From Helochares maculicollis (Eukaryota; Arthropoda; Insecta; Coleoptera; Hydrophilidae), in NCBI GenBank assembly GCA_033557835.1, contig JAWQRO010000161.1, positions 1-51,632 of the forward strand: a stretch of 51,632 nt of DNA. Direction: 5' to 3'. Position 1 is the first letter of the stretch. Each line of letters opens with the position of its first letter. The notes beneath the pieces are model-generated. The model did not search any database, was not told the DNA's origin, and saw only the letters and a program-made list of their open reading frames with translations. Made by a program: the position numbers and the translations under genes. Below are positions 12,244-23,000 of this stretch, one piece after another.

Positions 12244-15200
12244 ATTAACTTTTCCCATTTTTATCTTTATCGAGACTTGTTTGGCCGCCTTAGATTGGTC
12301 AGTGAAAATATACACATTCAAAGCTAAGTTAATTTAGATATTCACCACAAATTTATTACTATAAAACAAACGTTTTAAACTAACATGTGGGCTGACAGAA
12401 AACAATGAATAATTTTCAGGATTAGGAATATTCTTTTTAAACTTAAGTCAAATTGCCCCATTGATATCCATTTTACACAGTAAGATTTAACAGCAATAAT
12501 CAACAGGCGCAACTGCAAAATACTTACTTGCCAAGTAGCTTAGAAAGCTTAGATTTTATTGATTGTGAGGCTTTATAGATGGAAACTTTTTCTTTAGCTG
12601 ATTCTTCCTTGTATTGAATTAATGCTAAGAAGAATTTCCGATAAGATATATTGTGGTGTACCTACAGGCTGTATAAAATATGCATTTTCCAAATATGTCT
12701 CTACACTTTTATTTTATATGTTTAAATTATGTCTTGTGAAAAATAGGACATGAAACAAATATCATGTTTTTATAAAATTATGTTCCACTTAATTCAACAG
12801 ATTATATATTGAGTTAATTGACGCCACTATAGAAATGAACTCTTAGAAACATTATAGCTCAAATGTTTTTATCAAATCGATAGCGCCATGCTCTTGAGAG
12901 ACTAATAAATTACTCACTATTTAGCGTATATACATGCCAGAATAGTATAATAACCTCTTAGATTGATTAAAATTAGCACATCCACTCTTCCTCTAAGAAT
13001 ATCAGAAACCATATATATAATATACAATACATACATACTCGTCGAAATGTATTTTCTCTGCATGCATATAAAATTTCTGAAATCTCAGGCAAGCTTCTTT
13101 TTTTCGTAATAGTATATGCGTTTCAAAATATAAAACGAACAATAATTAAGCAATGCATTTATTTTGCATAAAAAAATAGTACTAATCTAGATAAAACGGT
13201 GGACAGCTTTTACGAATTAGTTTCTAGCTACAGGAAAGCGCTTTAATTGATTGTTCCTGGACTCGAACATTAACGACGATTTGGTTATACTAACAGCAGA
13301 GATGCAAATCATGTCGTTTGCATCAGTCCGCTAATAGTGCTCCCTCAAAGCAGCCTTTAGTTTATTCTCCAGGCGTTGATGGCGTTGCGTTATACTGATA
13401 CGAGGTACCCAGGACATTTACGCTCTATTTGGGATTTGCCACTGAGCTCTTACATTAGCTCCTTGCCTTAGATGTTACCGGCCAAATTTCCTTTGCCAAC
13501 TTTAGCAAAAATATTATGTTAATAAATGCCTTTCTAACGTTTATTTCGATGAATTATAAATGGAAATGTATGCTTCAACGTGTACTCGCGTTAATTTTCC
13601 CTTTTAAGCCAAGATGGTAGTGCTATGGGATTTTACGTTGCCTTTCGGAATGTAAACTGAGTGCTTGCTTGTGTATACGTTGTTAATAATGCAAATTTTG
13701 TATTTATTTTGAGCAACAGTAAACAATTCATTTTGGTTTTCAATATATTGTGTTTTTGATATTGAATGGCACGATCGTATTTAAGATCTTCAACTGTTTT
13801 AAAGTATGTCAATAAAAATAAATTTGTTTACAAATTAAAAATATGATAATATCATCAGTTTTCTGAGAGAAATATGTTATGTAATAAAATCACGTAAGTC
13901 ATGGCGTCTATGTCTAGGTTGTGATTGTCGATATTTGTTTTTCAAGACACGAAATTAAATATAATGAAAAGAGTAGAAATAAACTGAGCTATTTATAAAC
14001 CCTTGCTAAGAAAATCAGTCCACTGCCTAGAAATCATGTGGCTCAAAAACATATGGTCAATATGTTCAATATTTTCCTTCTAAGTAACAATGAATTAAAA
14101 CATTTTCAACAGTTAACCGATAAACCTTCCATTTGAGTCTGACACACAATCAACTGTTTTTTCACTACAGTTTTTATTAATATTTTAGGAGAAGTTTCAG
14201 TATCGATTTATAATATCGCTAAAGCATAACAAAAGCCTTTGCTTTTTTTACTTCCGACTAAATAATACTTGAGGTTGTATTCCACCTTAAGTGTTTTGTT
14301 TCCAACATCCCGTCCTTCTTAAGAAAAAGCCGTAGCTTCCGGACTAAACCTAAAATAATACCTTAATGAAACCCTAATTCTTATTTCTATATACTTTTCT
14401 TATTGCAGCGATTTTGAAACCTAATCATATACGATCTCTAGAAGAGAAAAATAGAGGACAATCTAAAAAGGCATTAAAAAGTTCTACTTTACGCATTCAA
14501 CTAGCATAAGCGCAAAAATATTTTATCGTGAAAGTTTTGCAGCACCAGAACCATCAACCTAAAATTCTAAATCGTTTAAATGCGAATATTTGCTTTAACT
14601 TCATTCTTATTCCTAGCGCGTCTCCTTCTAACTGCTATAAATTGAACCCTGTTTCATAAATCGACATGCAACGTCGGCATAGGAATAAATGCGGTTTAAA
14701 ATGAAAAACTAGATCGATCTGTCGATATCTGCTCGTGCGTAAGCTAACCGAAAAGTCCTCTTTCGGAGAAAATCCAAACGAAAATCCCACCGAAAACGCA
14801 TGAATTTCAAGAAAATTGCTAAAACAAATCAAACTGGTTCTTCGCAGTGACCTACATCGCAATGTCTAAGTACCTACTTGAACACAATTTTCGTAGAGTT
14901 TGTGACGCAATAAACTTGGAAATTAATCATAAAAGTTAATAAACAAAGTTCGACTCACCTTTCCTTATGTCCCCATGCACTGAGAAATGGGAATCATAAT
15001 GAATGTCCGTAATATGCCAAAAGTAACCTGAAATTAACAGAATTAATATTAGTCCATAATTAGTTTTAAAACAAAGTAAATTCCTGTTATAAACAGTCGA
15101 GTGTTTCCCGCCAGATATATACTTTCCACACGCAATTCTGAGTTATGACTGCTTTATAGGAACTTAACGTTCTCTATTTATGATGTATACTAAGTTTTAA

Positions 15201-15754
15201 ATTACAATAAACGTATATGGAAAGTTTATTTCGCAATAGTAATGATGTCCCGCAGAAGATGGGAGATAAGCTTAGCTTAGAGGCGATCATATTTAAGATT
15301 GATAACGAATAGCAATAAAAAAAAGTAATTAGCCAATATAAAATGTTTATGCTCTAGGAAATGCAATATATAGAGAAATCTGTTCAAAAAATTGCCCTGC
15401 TTTGTAGATATACAGTTTCCTTTTATTGATAAATATTTTTGATTTTAGCAATTTAGATCTAGGAGAAAAAAGCCATAAATAATAAGACGGTTGCTAGTAA
15501 AGTTTACTTTCTGTTAAATAAAGTTTTGAGTATGTCTTATGTGTGAGACATGAATTTTATTTTATTGTTTAAGATTGAATATTTAAAAGTAAATAAACCT
15601 AGTTCAAAATGCTCTTCAAATTGAATAATCATTAAAAAAATATAGCAACAGATATCTTAAATAATCTTAAGTCAACCCAATAAATGTACCTTACTAAACT
15701 CATAGCTATAGATTTATCAGATATAAGATATAATTGATAGCTCATGAGAAAAAC

Positions 15755-17338
15755 CTCCTCATTAAAATCCTAACATTACTATCACAAAAGCAGGACAAGG
15801 ACAAAAAACCGTTATACTTCATACAACGGAATACATAGAAAAATCTGAAAAACTACTACAAGATGCAACAACATATAAAAAACTAACAAGTAATCTCACC
15901 AAAAAAATTGAAACAGAAAGCAACACTTTAATACAAATATGGTACAACAATTTAAAAATAAATGAAAACACCAAAAACAGACTCGAAACAAAAAACTCCA
16001 AACCACCACGAATTTACTTTCTACCAAAAATTCATAAAAAGGCCCTTTCGACCCGTTGTGAGCTCCATTGAAGCTTTTACATACCAATTATCAAAATTCC
16101 TAACAAATATAATTTCCAAGATATTAAACAAAAAATAACATTCCATAACAAATTCGCTAAACTTCATAGAAAACCTGAAAATCAAATCCATACACAAACA
16201 ACATAAAATTATATCTTTAGACATCTTTTACCAACGTCTCTTTACCAACATTTCTATCAATTTAACCATAAATATTATAAAAAAATACTGAGACAAACTT
16301 AAAAAACCTCACAGACCTAAACCAAGAAGAATTTATAGAATGAGTACAACTACGTTAAAACTCTACATATTTCATATTTTAAGGCAAATACTACCAGCAA
16401 ACTTTTGGATGCTCCATGGGATCACCGTTAACAGCTACAATAGCCAACTTAACAACGGAATATCTAGAAGAAGAATGTTTAAACAAACTTTTGGAAAGAA
16501 GTTTGTTTAAACATTCTTTTACTTTAGATACGTAGACGACATCATACTATTACATATTTCCCTAACAAAATCGATGAATTACTAAACACTTTCAACAACT
16601 TTCATTCTCAATTATCCTTCACCATAGAAATAGAAACCAACAAAAAATAATATAATAGAAGAAAATTTTAAAAAATCGAAAAAACCTTTTTAGAAAATAA
16701 TTACCCATATAAATTAATAAAAAATACAATCTCGTGTATAACAACAACAACAACGATACCATAGAAGAAAACCCAAACAAACTAAAAAAATCCAAAATAT
16801 GTCTCAATTCCCTTTATTAATCCAGGGTCATACATCCAGAAAAAGAATCTCGAAAAATTCAATATAATACCTGCCTTTAGCACAATAACGAAAAATCCAT
16901 CTATATTCACTAACACAAAAAACAAAATCAATAAGAAGGATATAAATAACGTAGTTTACAAACTATATTTGAACTACGTCACAACCACTCAAAAATAGAA
17001 TAGACCAACATAAATCAGACACAAATATTAAACCGAACAGCACAGCTTTAGCAAAATACGCCAACGAAGAAACGCATTCTTTCGACTACGAGAACATAAA
17101 AATTCTGGAAATAGAAAACAATACAAGAAAACGTCTTATATTCGAAATTCTTCATATCAAAACAGAAGAAAATGCTTGCAACAGCAAGTAAGACATTACG
17201 GACCTACACCCAGAATACGAGTCATACTTACTACGAACAAACACACCAGGAACTTCTTGGTTACTTTTAACCAAAACAATTAATTGGTTACCAATAAATA
17301 AAATATTTGTTTACAAACAATTATCATACTTTAAATAA
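15755..17338 (+). pseudogene. PLE reverse transcriptase/GIY-YIG endonuclease, disrupted
   Basis: The reading begins with PNITITKAGQGQKTVIL (the family's ..TKADKG.kTVil block), followed by PPRIYFLPKIHKK at 16003-16041. After a frameshift near 16045 comes FRPVVSSIEAFTYQLSKFL. Motif A is SLDIFYQRLFTNIS (about 16216-16257). Motif B is TFGCSMGSPLTATIANLTTE (about 16405-16464). The catalytic YVDD (16529-16540) is intact after another frameshift. The linker ends in NVVYKLYLNY, the start of the endonuclease (to about 16998). The endonuclease continues as NRIDQHKSDTN and then YANEETHSFDYENIKIL from 16994, with the terminal stop at 17336-17338. The residues usually lying between these blocks, including the YVGQT-like motif, are missing, and several stops are present (for example near 16132 and 17189). 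It cannot encode an active enzyme. In the family the protein copies RNA into DNA and nicks the target. Confidence 0.85.
16471..16518. repeat. Perfect 20-bp inverted repeat inside the PLE reverse transcriptase
   Basis: AAGAATGTTTAAACAAACTT at 16471-16490 is repeated as its exact reverse complement at 16499-16518, with an eight-base spacer. It sits between motif B and the YVDD motif, at a point where the reading frame has to shift. It looks like a local inverted duplication made during copying, although a chance palindrome helped by the TTTAAA core cannot be excluded. Confidence 0.9.
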
Positions 17339-17483
17339 AAACGTCACTTCTAACGATGCTTCTTATAAAATGAAGGGAACTCGTAAAGATTAACAGCTAA
17401 TTAAACATCTATAGCTACTAAATAGCTTTTTATTTATAAAACTAACATCTAAAAAAAATAATCAATAAAAAATAAAATAATTA

Positions 17484-17485
<2 letters not shown>
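17339..17485. other. AT-rich segment between the PLE stop codon and the TA tract
   Basis: Apart from the ribozyme-like segment, this short stretch is A-rich and holds no open frame. It is probably the 3' untranslated region of the PLE. No poly-A tail or clear target duplication could be identified. Confidence 0.4.
17341..17384 (+). ncRNA. Possible worn hammerhead-type ribozyme at the PLE 3' end
   Basis: Soon after the PLE stop codon comes CTAACGA (17350-17356), which resembles the hammerhead core CUGAUGA with two changes. It is followed by CTTC (17359-17362), a loop, and GAAG (17372-17375), which can form stem II, then GGAAC (17376-17380), which resembles the GAAA(C) core. Hammerhead motifs are known from the ends of Penelope-like elements, and the position fits. 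Both core halves carry changes that would be expected to abolish cleavage, so at best this is a dead copy. Confidence 0.3.

Positions 17486-17525
<40 letters not shown>
17486..17525. repeat. (TA)20 microsatellite
   Basis: Forty bases of uninterrupted TA lie between the PLE 3' region and the first recognisable codons of the RTE element about 18 bases later. The tract may have served as the insertion target of one of the two elements or may have grown afterwards. Confidence 0.98.
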
Positions 17526-17529
<4 letters not shown>

Positions 17530-17542
17530 TATATTATTTTTT

Positions 17543-19330
17543 ATTGACTACAAAGCTGTCAGAGCTAAAATCCAGATAAATACGAGACGCGGAAAAAAAA
17601 CTCATAAACAAGCCAATAAAATCATTGAAAATTACACATCTGGCTAATGACATAGACATAATCCAAGAAAAGTTGCATATCAAGTTGAGTGGATCAAAAT
17701 GAGCCGCATTGAGTATGTAGAATTGTGCAAGACCGCCAGGAAGCAAATTAAAATAGGCATTCCAAGGTACATCTTGTATTGGAACAGGATAGCATTGAAC
17801 ACAAAAACAGCTACAGGAAAACCAAGGAGAAGCTAATCATAGAGAGAAATCAAATAGTATCAATGATCGACAGAAACAGCAACACTCGTATTACAAACAA
17901 ACGCTCAATATTGGCATATGTCGCTAACTTCTATGAAAACCTCTATTAATCACCACAAGTGGACAATCTCTGTATCAAAACCAACAATATTAAAGAACCA
18001 CTAGAAATATTAACAGCTAATGGCTCTAAAATAAATGAGAAATGGCAGAGAAGCTGGACGTGACGGAATACCAGCTCAACTACTCAAATTAACAGGCAAT
18101 CAAATACTAACTTGCCTAGTAAAGATATGTACTAAAAGCATTCGTAAAAAGAAGCTCCTAAAGCACTGGAACAAAGCTACTGTTTTACAAATGTATAAGA
18201 AAGGTAGCTAAAAAGATATTAGAAATTACTGACCAATAAGCTTACTGCCAATGGTATATAAATTGTTCCCATATATCATTCTAAATGGCGTAAGAAACAC
18301 ACTGGATTACATGTATAAAAACCAGGCGGTACTCCCAAGTGGGTTCACCATTAAGGATCATATCCAAACTGAGAAGTGATCAGCAGAATCAAAGAACATA
18401 TTTTGCCATTGTCAATAGCTTTCATTGACTTAGAAAAAGTCTTTGACTCAACCCCTCCTATAGCAATAATGGAAACCTTAACAATGCTAGACATAGAAAA
18501 ACCCTGCATAGAAATCCTCAATAACATATATGAGGAAGTAAAAGTGGAAATGAAACTTCATAAGCTAACTAGAGAGTTCTCAACAACATAAGATGTTCGC
18601 CAAGGAAACTTGATCTCTCTAACTATTCACGACCACATTGGAATATATCTTCAGTAAGTTAAGCTGGAAAAATAAAGGACTAAATATATATGGTGAAAGA
18701 TTTTACAACCTCCGGTTCACAAATAATATAGTCCTTGTAGCGAATAGTCCAAACGAATTGCAAAATCTAATTGACGAATTATATATACTAGTCAACATGT
18801 AGGCTTACAAACAAACCGGTTAAAGATGAAAGTGATGTTTAGCGAATTTACAACAGTTGTAGACATCAACGTTAATGGAAAGAAATTTGAACAAGTTCAC
18901 ATCTATGTACACTTAAGGCAAGCTGTCCACCTGTTACGATCACTACTCCCAGAAATAAACAGAAGATGCAAACTAGTTAGAAGAGTATTCGGGAGGAATT
19001 ACACTATATTAACATCCAGCATGCCTCTTTATCTATTGAAAGAGCTATGGAAAGAAGCATGTTAGGAATAACAAAATGAGAGAGAAAAAGAAATGACTGA
19101 ATGAGTGATTAAAGTGACCGACATCATTAAGAGAATAAAATCACTAAAATGATAATACGCTGGGTACATTATCAAAAAAGAACTGATAACAGAAGATAAA
19201 TTAAAAATGTAAGAAGTAACACAAAATGTCCCTTCTGGAGGTAGACTTAAAATAACGAACAGAAGACATGCGTGCAGAATTGCACAAAAATATGCTTTTT
19301 CTTCTTGATTATTGTAGTACTGAAGAATGA
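17543..19330 (+). mobile_element. 5'-truncated RTE-clade LINE, decayed
   Basis: The copy begins within the last residues of the apurinic-like endonuclease domain (IDYKAVRAKIQINTRRGKK, where the family has SDHrlvRakI), runs through a complete set of reverse transcriptase motifs and ends after the C-terminal WxxAGHI-like block (YAGYI, about 19160). 5' truncation is typical of LINE insertion, and the endonuclease catalytic part is absent. The 3' end is placed near 19330 by loss of similarity; no clean tail repeat was recognised. It lies in the same orientation as the Penelope-like element just upstream. Confidence 0.85.
17543..19330 (+). pseudogene. RTE-type endonuclease/reverse transcriptase, disrupted
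   Basis: Blocks seen in order: endonuclease end (17543-17600); RIEYVELCKTARKQIK (about 17705-17752); a conserved spacer with RSILAYVANFYENLY (about 17903-17947); EAGRDGIPAQLLK (about 18050-18088); NYxPISLLPMVYKLF (about 18222-18270); motif A AFIDLEKVFDS (about 18420-18452), inside the longest clean stretch (18376-18591); VRQGNLIS (near 18597), where the family has RQGD; LFTTTLEYIF (about 18623-18652); and RFTNNIVLVANS around 18713-18748, where the family has FADD. Both catalytic aspartates of that motif are asparagines here. The C-terminal part follows (INRRCKLVRRVFGRN near 18958, then VTDIIKRIKSLKW near 19113). Several stops and at least three frameshifts occur. The family enzyme nicks DNA and primes reverse transcription of its own RNA at the nick; this copy is inactive. 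Confidence 0.85.
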
Positions 19331-19873
19331 TCAAATTTTTCTTTTTTTACCTCCATTGTACGACACTCTAACACATACCTTGATTCACTATACATATATA
19401 CGTCGAAATTGAGACAAAAAACCACTTAGAACCATTGACATAAAATTTAATTTTAATTTTGCTAAATTGTTCGAAATGTATTACACATGTATGAATTATT
19501 TCAAGTTTATAATATGATACAATTGAAAATAAATGTTATGTATATTGTTCATTTCGAAAGGCAAATAAAAATTCTACTAACAAAATATTCTTGCAATTTC
19601 AATAGAAATGAAAAGTCACCAAGGAGAAATCCGTTTTAAACATAACAAAGTAGGAACAATGTACGAAACCATTTCAAGTATTTCAGCCAAATGGGGCTCG
19701 TTTTCCTTCAGAACGATTTAACCACATGCACAGAGTATAGTATAATAAAGTAAAATTATCATCTTTTAATGTTCGTAATAATTGTGGATGGCCTAGTTTA
19801 AATCCAAATTGCAGTTCATAGCAGCCGTATCAATGGAGCCTCGACATTAGTGCACTACAATTCCATAACTGCC
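19331..19873. other. AT-rich DNA after the RTE element, no gene seen
   Basis: The stretch contains no recognisable motif. The AT content drops towards its 3' end as the GC island at 19874 is approached. Confidence 0.4.
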
Positions 19874-20017
19874 ATGAATATTCATTTTGTGGTGAGGGAA
19901 GGAGCTTCTCGTCCTAGGGGCAGTGGTAGCGGTAGCAGTGGTGGTGTCGACGATGGCGGCTACGAGAAGAGCCCCGCGGCTCTTTTTGTTTTGTCTACTA
20001 TTTGTAACTTCCTTTAA
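19874..20017 (+). CDS. Possible Gly/Ser-rich small open frame in a GC island (47 residues)
   Basis: An ATG at 19874 opens 47 codons ending in TAA at 20015-20017. The centre (about 19915-19980) is far more GC-rich than anything nearby and reads RGSGSGSSGGVDDGG, built on GGY/AGY triplets. A stem of 7 bp (AAGAGCC with GGCTCTT, 19967-19984, four-base loop) followed by a run of T lies within the frame. It could be an exon fragment with a Gly/Ser repeat, a small peptide gene, or a GC-rich regulatory element. No homologue is recognised. The stem plus T-run looks like a bacterial terminator, but the context is eukaryotic and that reading is unlikely. Confidence 0.2.
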   Translation: MNIHFVVREGASRPRGSGSGSSGGVDDGGYEKSPAALFVLSTICNFL

Positions 20018-23000
20018 CTAGAAACTAACTACTGCAAAGACCTAGCAACATTTATAATATAGTACTACTAGCGCAAGGTCCTTCACGAAGTTTAAAATTA
20101 ATAAGCGACGAGGGATTGCAAAAGTTTAACTGCAGAGCTGCGCATACCAAATGATTCATCTCTTTTAATTATTGAAACTTTTCTTTAGTTCATCCACTTG
20201 TTGCGCAATTTTAAGTGCTGAGGTTATTCGATTTAGTTTTCGTGTTTTAATAAGTTTAGTATGAGAATCATGTAACATTTTTCTCAGTAATCATTCATGT
20301 AATAAAAATAATTTGATCTTCATAACGGGAACATAATGTGTCATAATGAAATGGTTTTCTTTCGTAGCTTCACTTTATGTAATAGTATTCATCGATAAAC
20401 TGGGACATTTTATTTTCGGTAGTGTATTACTATTAATTTATCAAGAATTAGTTTCTAATGTTTGAATTATGCTGTAAAATGCATCTATTACGATCCACTT
20501 TTTTAAACAATATCTGTCTTATCTTCGCTCAACAATCTTGTTTGGCTATAGGTATAAAAAAAGCTATTTCTTGTATTCCGGAAACAAGTAATTTGTGATG
20601 TATGTAAAAAATTAAAATTTGCTCATATATTCTTTTTATGCAATGATTTATTAAAAAGGTATTCTATATTTCATTTATACATACATTTTGTTAATGAAAG
20701 AATGCTCTTTTTGAGTTCATCATAGGCAAAAACTAATACAAAAAAGTGATCTACAAGATTTACATCTAAATCATTCTTCCATATTTATTGATTAAAACGT
20801 CAAAATTTAAAGACTATATATAAGAACTTTCTCGGAAGGTTGAAATTAAACGCGAAAACTACTTTATGGAAAAATTAAAACGAGCTATCATATATCGATA
20901 TCCAACTGAATTTGAAAACTCAATTTCGTGTAAACTCAACAAGAACAGGTTATTAATCCTATTATCCAAAATTATAGTTTTCATGGTCGATAAATTCAGT
21001 TAAATCTCTGGAAATTACTGTGTTATTATACTATTATAATCTTAATACCAGCCCGACATGACCTGAGCGTATTATCAGTAAGCATATATACAAACTTAGG
21101 CATTAGCTTTCAACCTCATAATGCCATAAGCTTTAATGCAAGCTGGAAGTAAATGTTAAATATCGGCTTTCGGATAAAGTAGGTTGCCCATTGGCTACTG
21201 CTCTTGCAAAATACTTTAAACTCGTCAACTATCTCCTTCTCTTACCAACTCAGGGCACAGACGCAGACATCGTTTTAATTGAGACAATAAACACGCTCGT
21301 AGAAAATTCTGCTTCAAATTATATCCTCTTCCACACATATGAATGTCGCTTAATTCACAAAATCCAATTCTGGACTAAATCCGAAATGCCAGTTCTTTTT
21401 CGATTTATTTTGCCAATGAATTCTAAGAAGCGCAAAAATTTCTACAGCTAAGAATTTTTGATTTTATATCAAGAGAATGTGTATATTTTAACTGTATTAA
21501 TTTAGGGACAGTTAATTTTTGACGTTATAGCTCGATACTTGTATAAATATTCAAAACTAGAGCAATGGATCAATTTTTATTCACTACCGTTCAGTCCCAA
21601 ATGTCCAATGTGAAAGAAGGCTGCATAAAAAATGTTGATTGTTCCTTTCTAATATTTTGTTGGCCACGCAAAACAAATTGGTTAGAAATAGTGCGGGAAG
21701 ACAAGATGAAAAAATGTAGGAACACTCAACAACCAAGTTATATAAAAATCAATATGTACCTGAATATCAGGAAATCAGAAATACACAACATTAGCGAAAT
21801 AGAATCTGCTCAAGCATAAAATAAGATTGAGTAACAGTAACTCTAAGTCAATTTTTGTTAAAGGAATTGAATGATTTTCGATTTGGTTTCAACTTCTATT
21901 GGAAACTTTTTTAGTAGAGAATGATGTCAGATAAAGTAAATTTCGAGATGAAATATTTGTTTAGCAAAATGAGAATTGAAAAATGTCTGACATTATTTAC
22001 AGACCTATGTTTATACTTTTCTTTAAAATAGTAGAGTTAATAATTTAAGCCAATTTAGAGAGTTTTACATTTTTGTCATATTACTGTGCTTTATACACAG
22101 TGTTTGATCAAACATTTACTTTGAACTACTATAAAATTTGTCAAGATGCAGTTCTACAGAGTTCTACTAATGAGCAAGTTGTTATTAGAGCATAACTTTT
22201 AAATGAAAATAAAAGTTATTAAATAAAGGACGTAAACATTAGAAGAATAATTCATTTTATTTTCACACGCATTTCAGAGTCACGCGATAAAAAATGTGCA
22301 AAGGTGTTATAAAAATCAATGCAGGTCTCTTATGTGTTGCCTTTTCCTGCAGTTTATAAAGAAAATTGAAATGAATCGCAAAGTATGCAAGTAGAAAATT
22401 TCGCAATTATTTCATTTCTAGACAGATTTTCTCAATGTTTTAACGCGATTGCTGGAACTGTAGGTTTGAAATGTTAGCATATTGAATTTTCAAGCAAAAA
22501 TATTAGATACGAAATTATTAAAAGTGTTAGTTCCATTATCGACAACTCCTGTAGATTGATATTATTATATTGTCGTCAATGTCGTGTAATAAGAATGTTT
22601 AGAGTATTAGATTGGCGTTCCTCTTTTTAAAATCAAACTTCTGGTAATTGTTTGGAGAACCTTCTCACATATGAAAGTTTAAATTGAAAAAGTTCAGTCA
22701 AAGTGAAAAAGTTCAAGGCTAAAGGTTTCTCGATATACACGGAAACAAATAATTTAAAGCTTGTTGATTTTCCACAAAGCGAGACTTGACAATCGACCGC
22801 ATGCAAGCTGTTATATTACACTGTACGTAAAAAGAAATGTATTATTAAGGACCGGAAAAAGAATGAATGTATTCGTTTTTCTTTCATTCTGTTTAAGATG
22901 CGGCATTGTTGCGAAAAATGAAAAGGTGTGCGTTCCCTTCAAGAACAGATGTTACGCATTCTTATGAAAAGTCTTCATAAATATAGACAAGCTGCTTGGC

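Larger units (their letters stand above)
8659..15754. other. Long AT-rich stretch without a recognisable gene
   Basis: This stretch holds no recognisable protein motif. Two items are listed separately: a nested hairpin region at 9134-9207 and an ATG-started 68-residue frame at 12037-12243. The remaining open frames are short. The segment just before 15755 may contain the missing 5' part of the Penelope-like element in unrecognisable form, but I see no evidence for it. Confidence 0.4.
15755..17405 (+). mobile_element. Decayed Penelope-like retroelement (PLE)
   Basis: The stretch carries, in order, the N-terminal part of a Penelope-type reverse transcriptase, the palm with YVDD, a linker, and the end of a GIY-YIG endonuclease, all on the plus strand. 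The coding strand is strikingly A-rich compared with the flanks. The 5' end is placed where similarity starts, so the element is probably 5' truncated. The 3' end is uncertain: the last coding stop is at 17336-17338, and a segment at 17341-17384 resembles a worn hammerhead-type ribozyme, a feature known from Penelope-like elements. A (TA)20 tract follows at 17486. No upstream copy of the 3' segment was found, so the long-terminal-repeat-like arrangement of some PLEs is not visible here. Confidence 0.85.

Noticed and set aside
14945..14958. AGTTCGACTC, like a tRNA B box
   Set aside because: The upstream sequence does not fold into a tRNA and lacks an A box.
15819..16807. Several minus-strand open frames rich in Phe, Leu and Ser
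   Set aside because: They are the reverse complement of the A-rich Penelope-like coding strand, where stop codons are rare on the opposite strand. They have no motifs of their own.
19967..19990. Stem followed by T-run, like a bacterial rho-independent terminator
   Set aside because: The setting is eukaryotic and no bacterial gene ends here; the stem is better explained by the local GC repeat.
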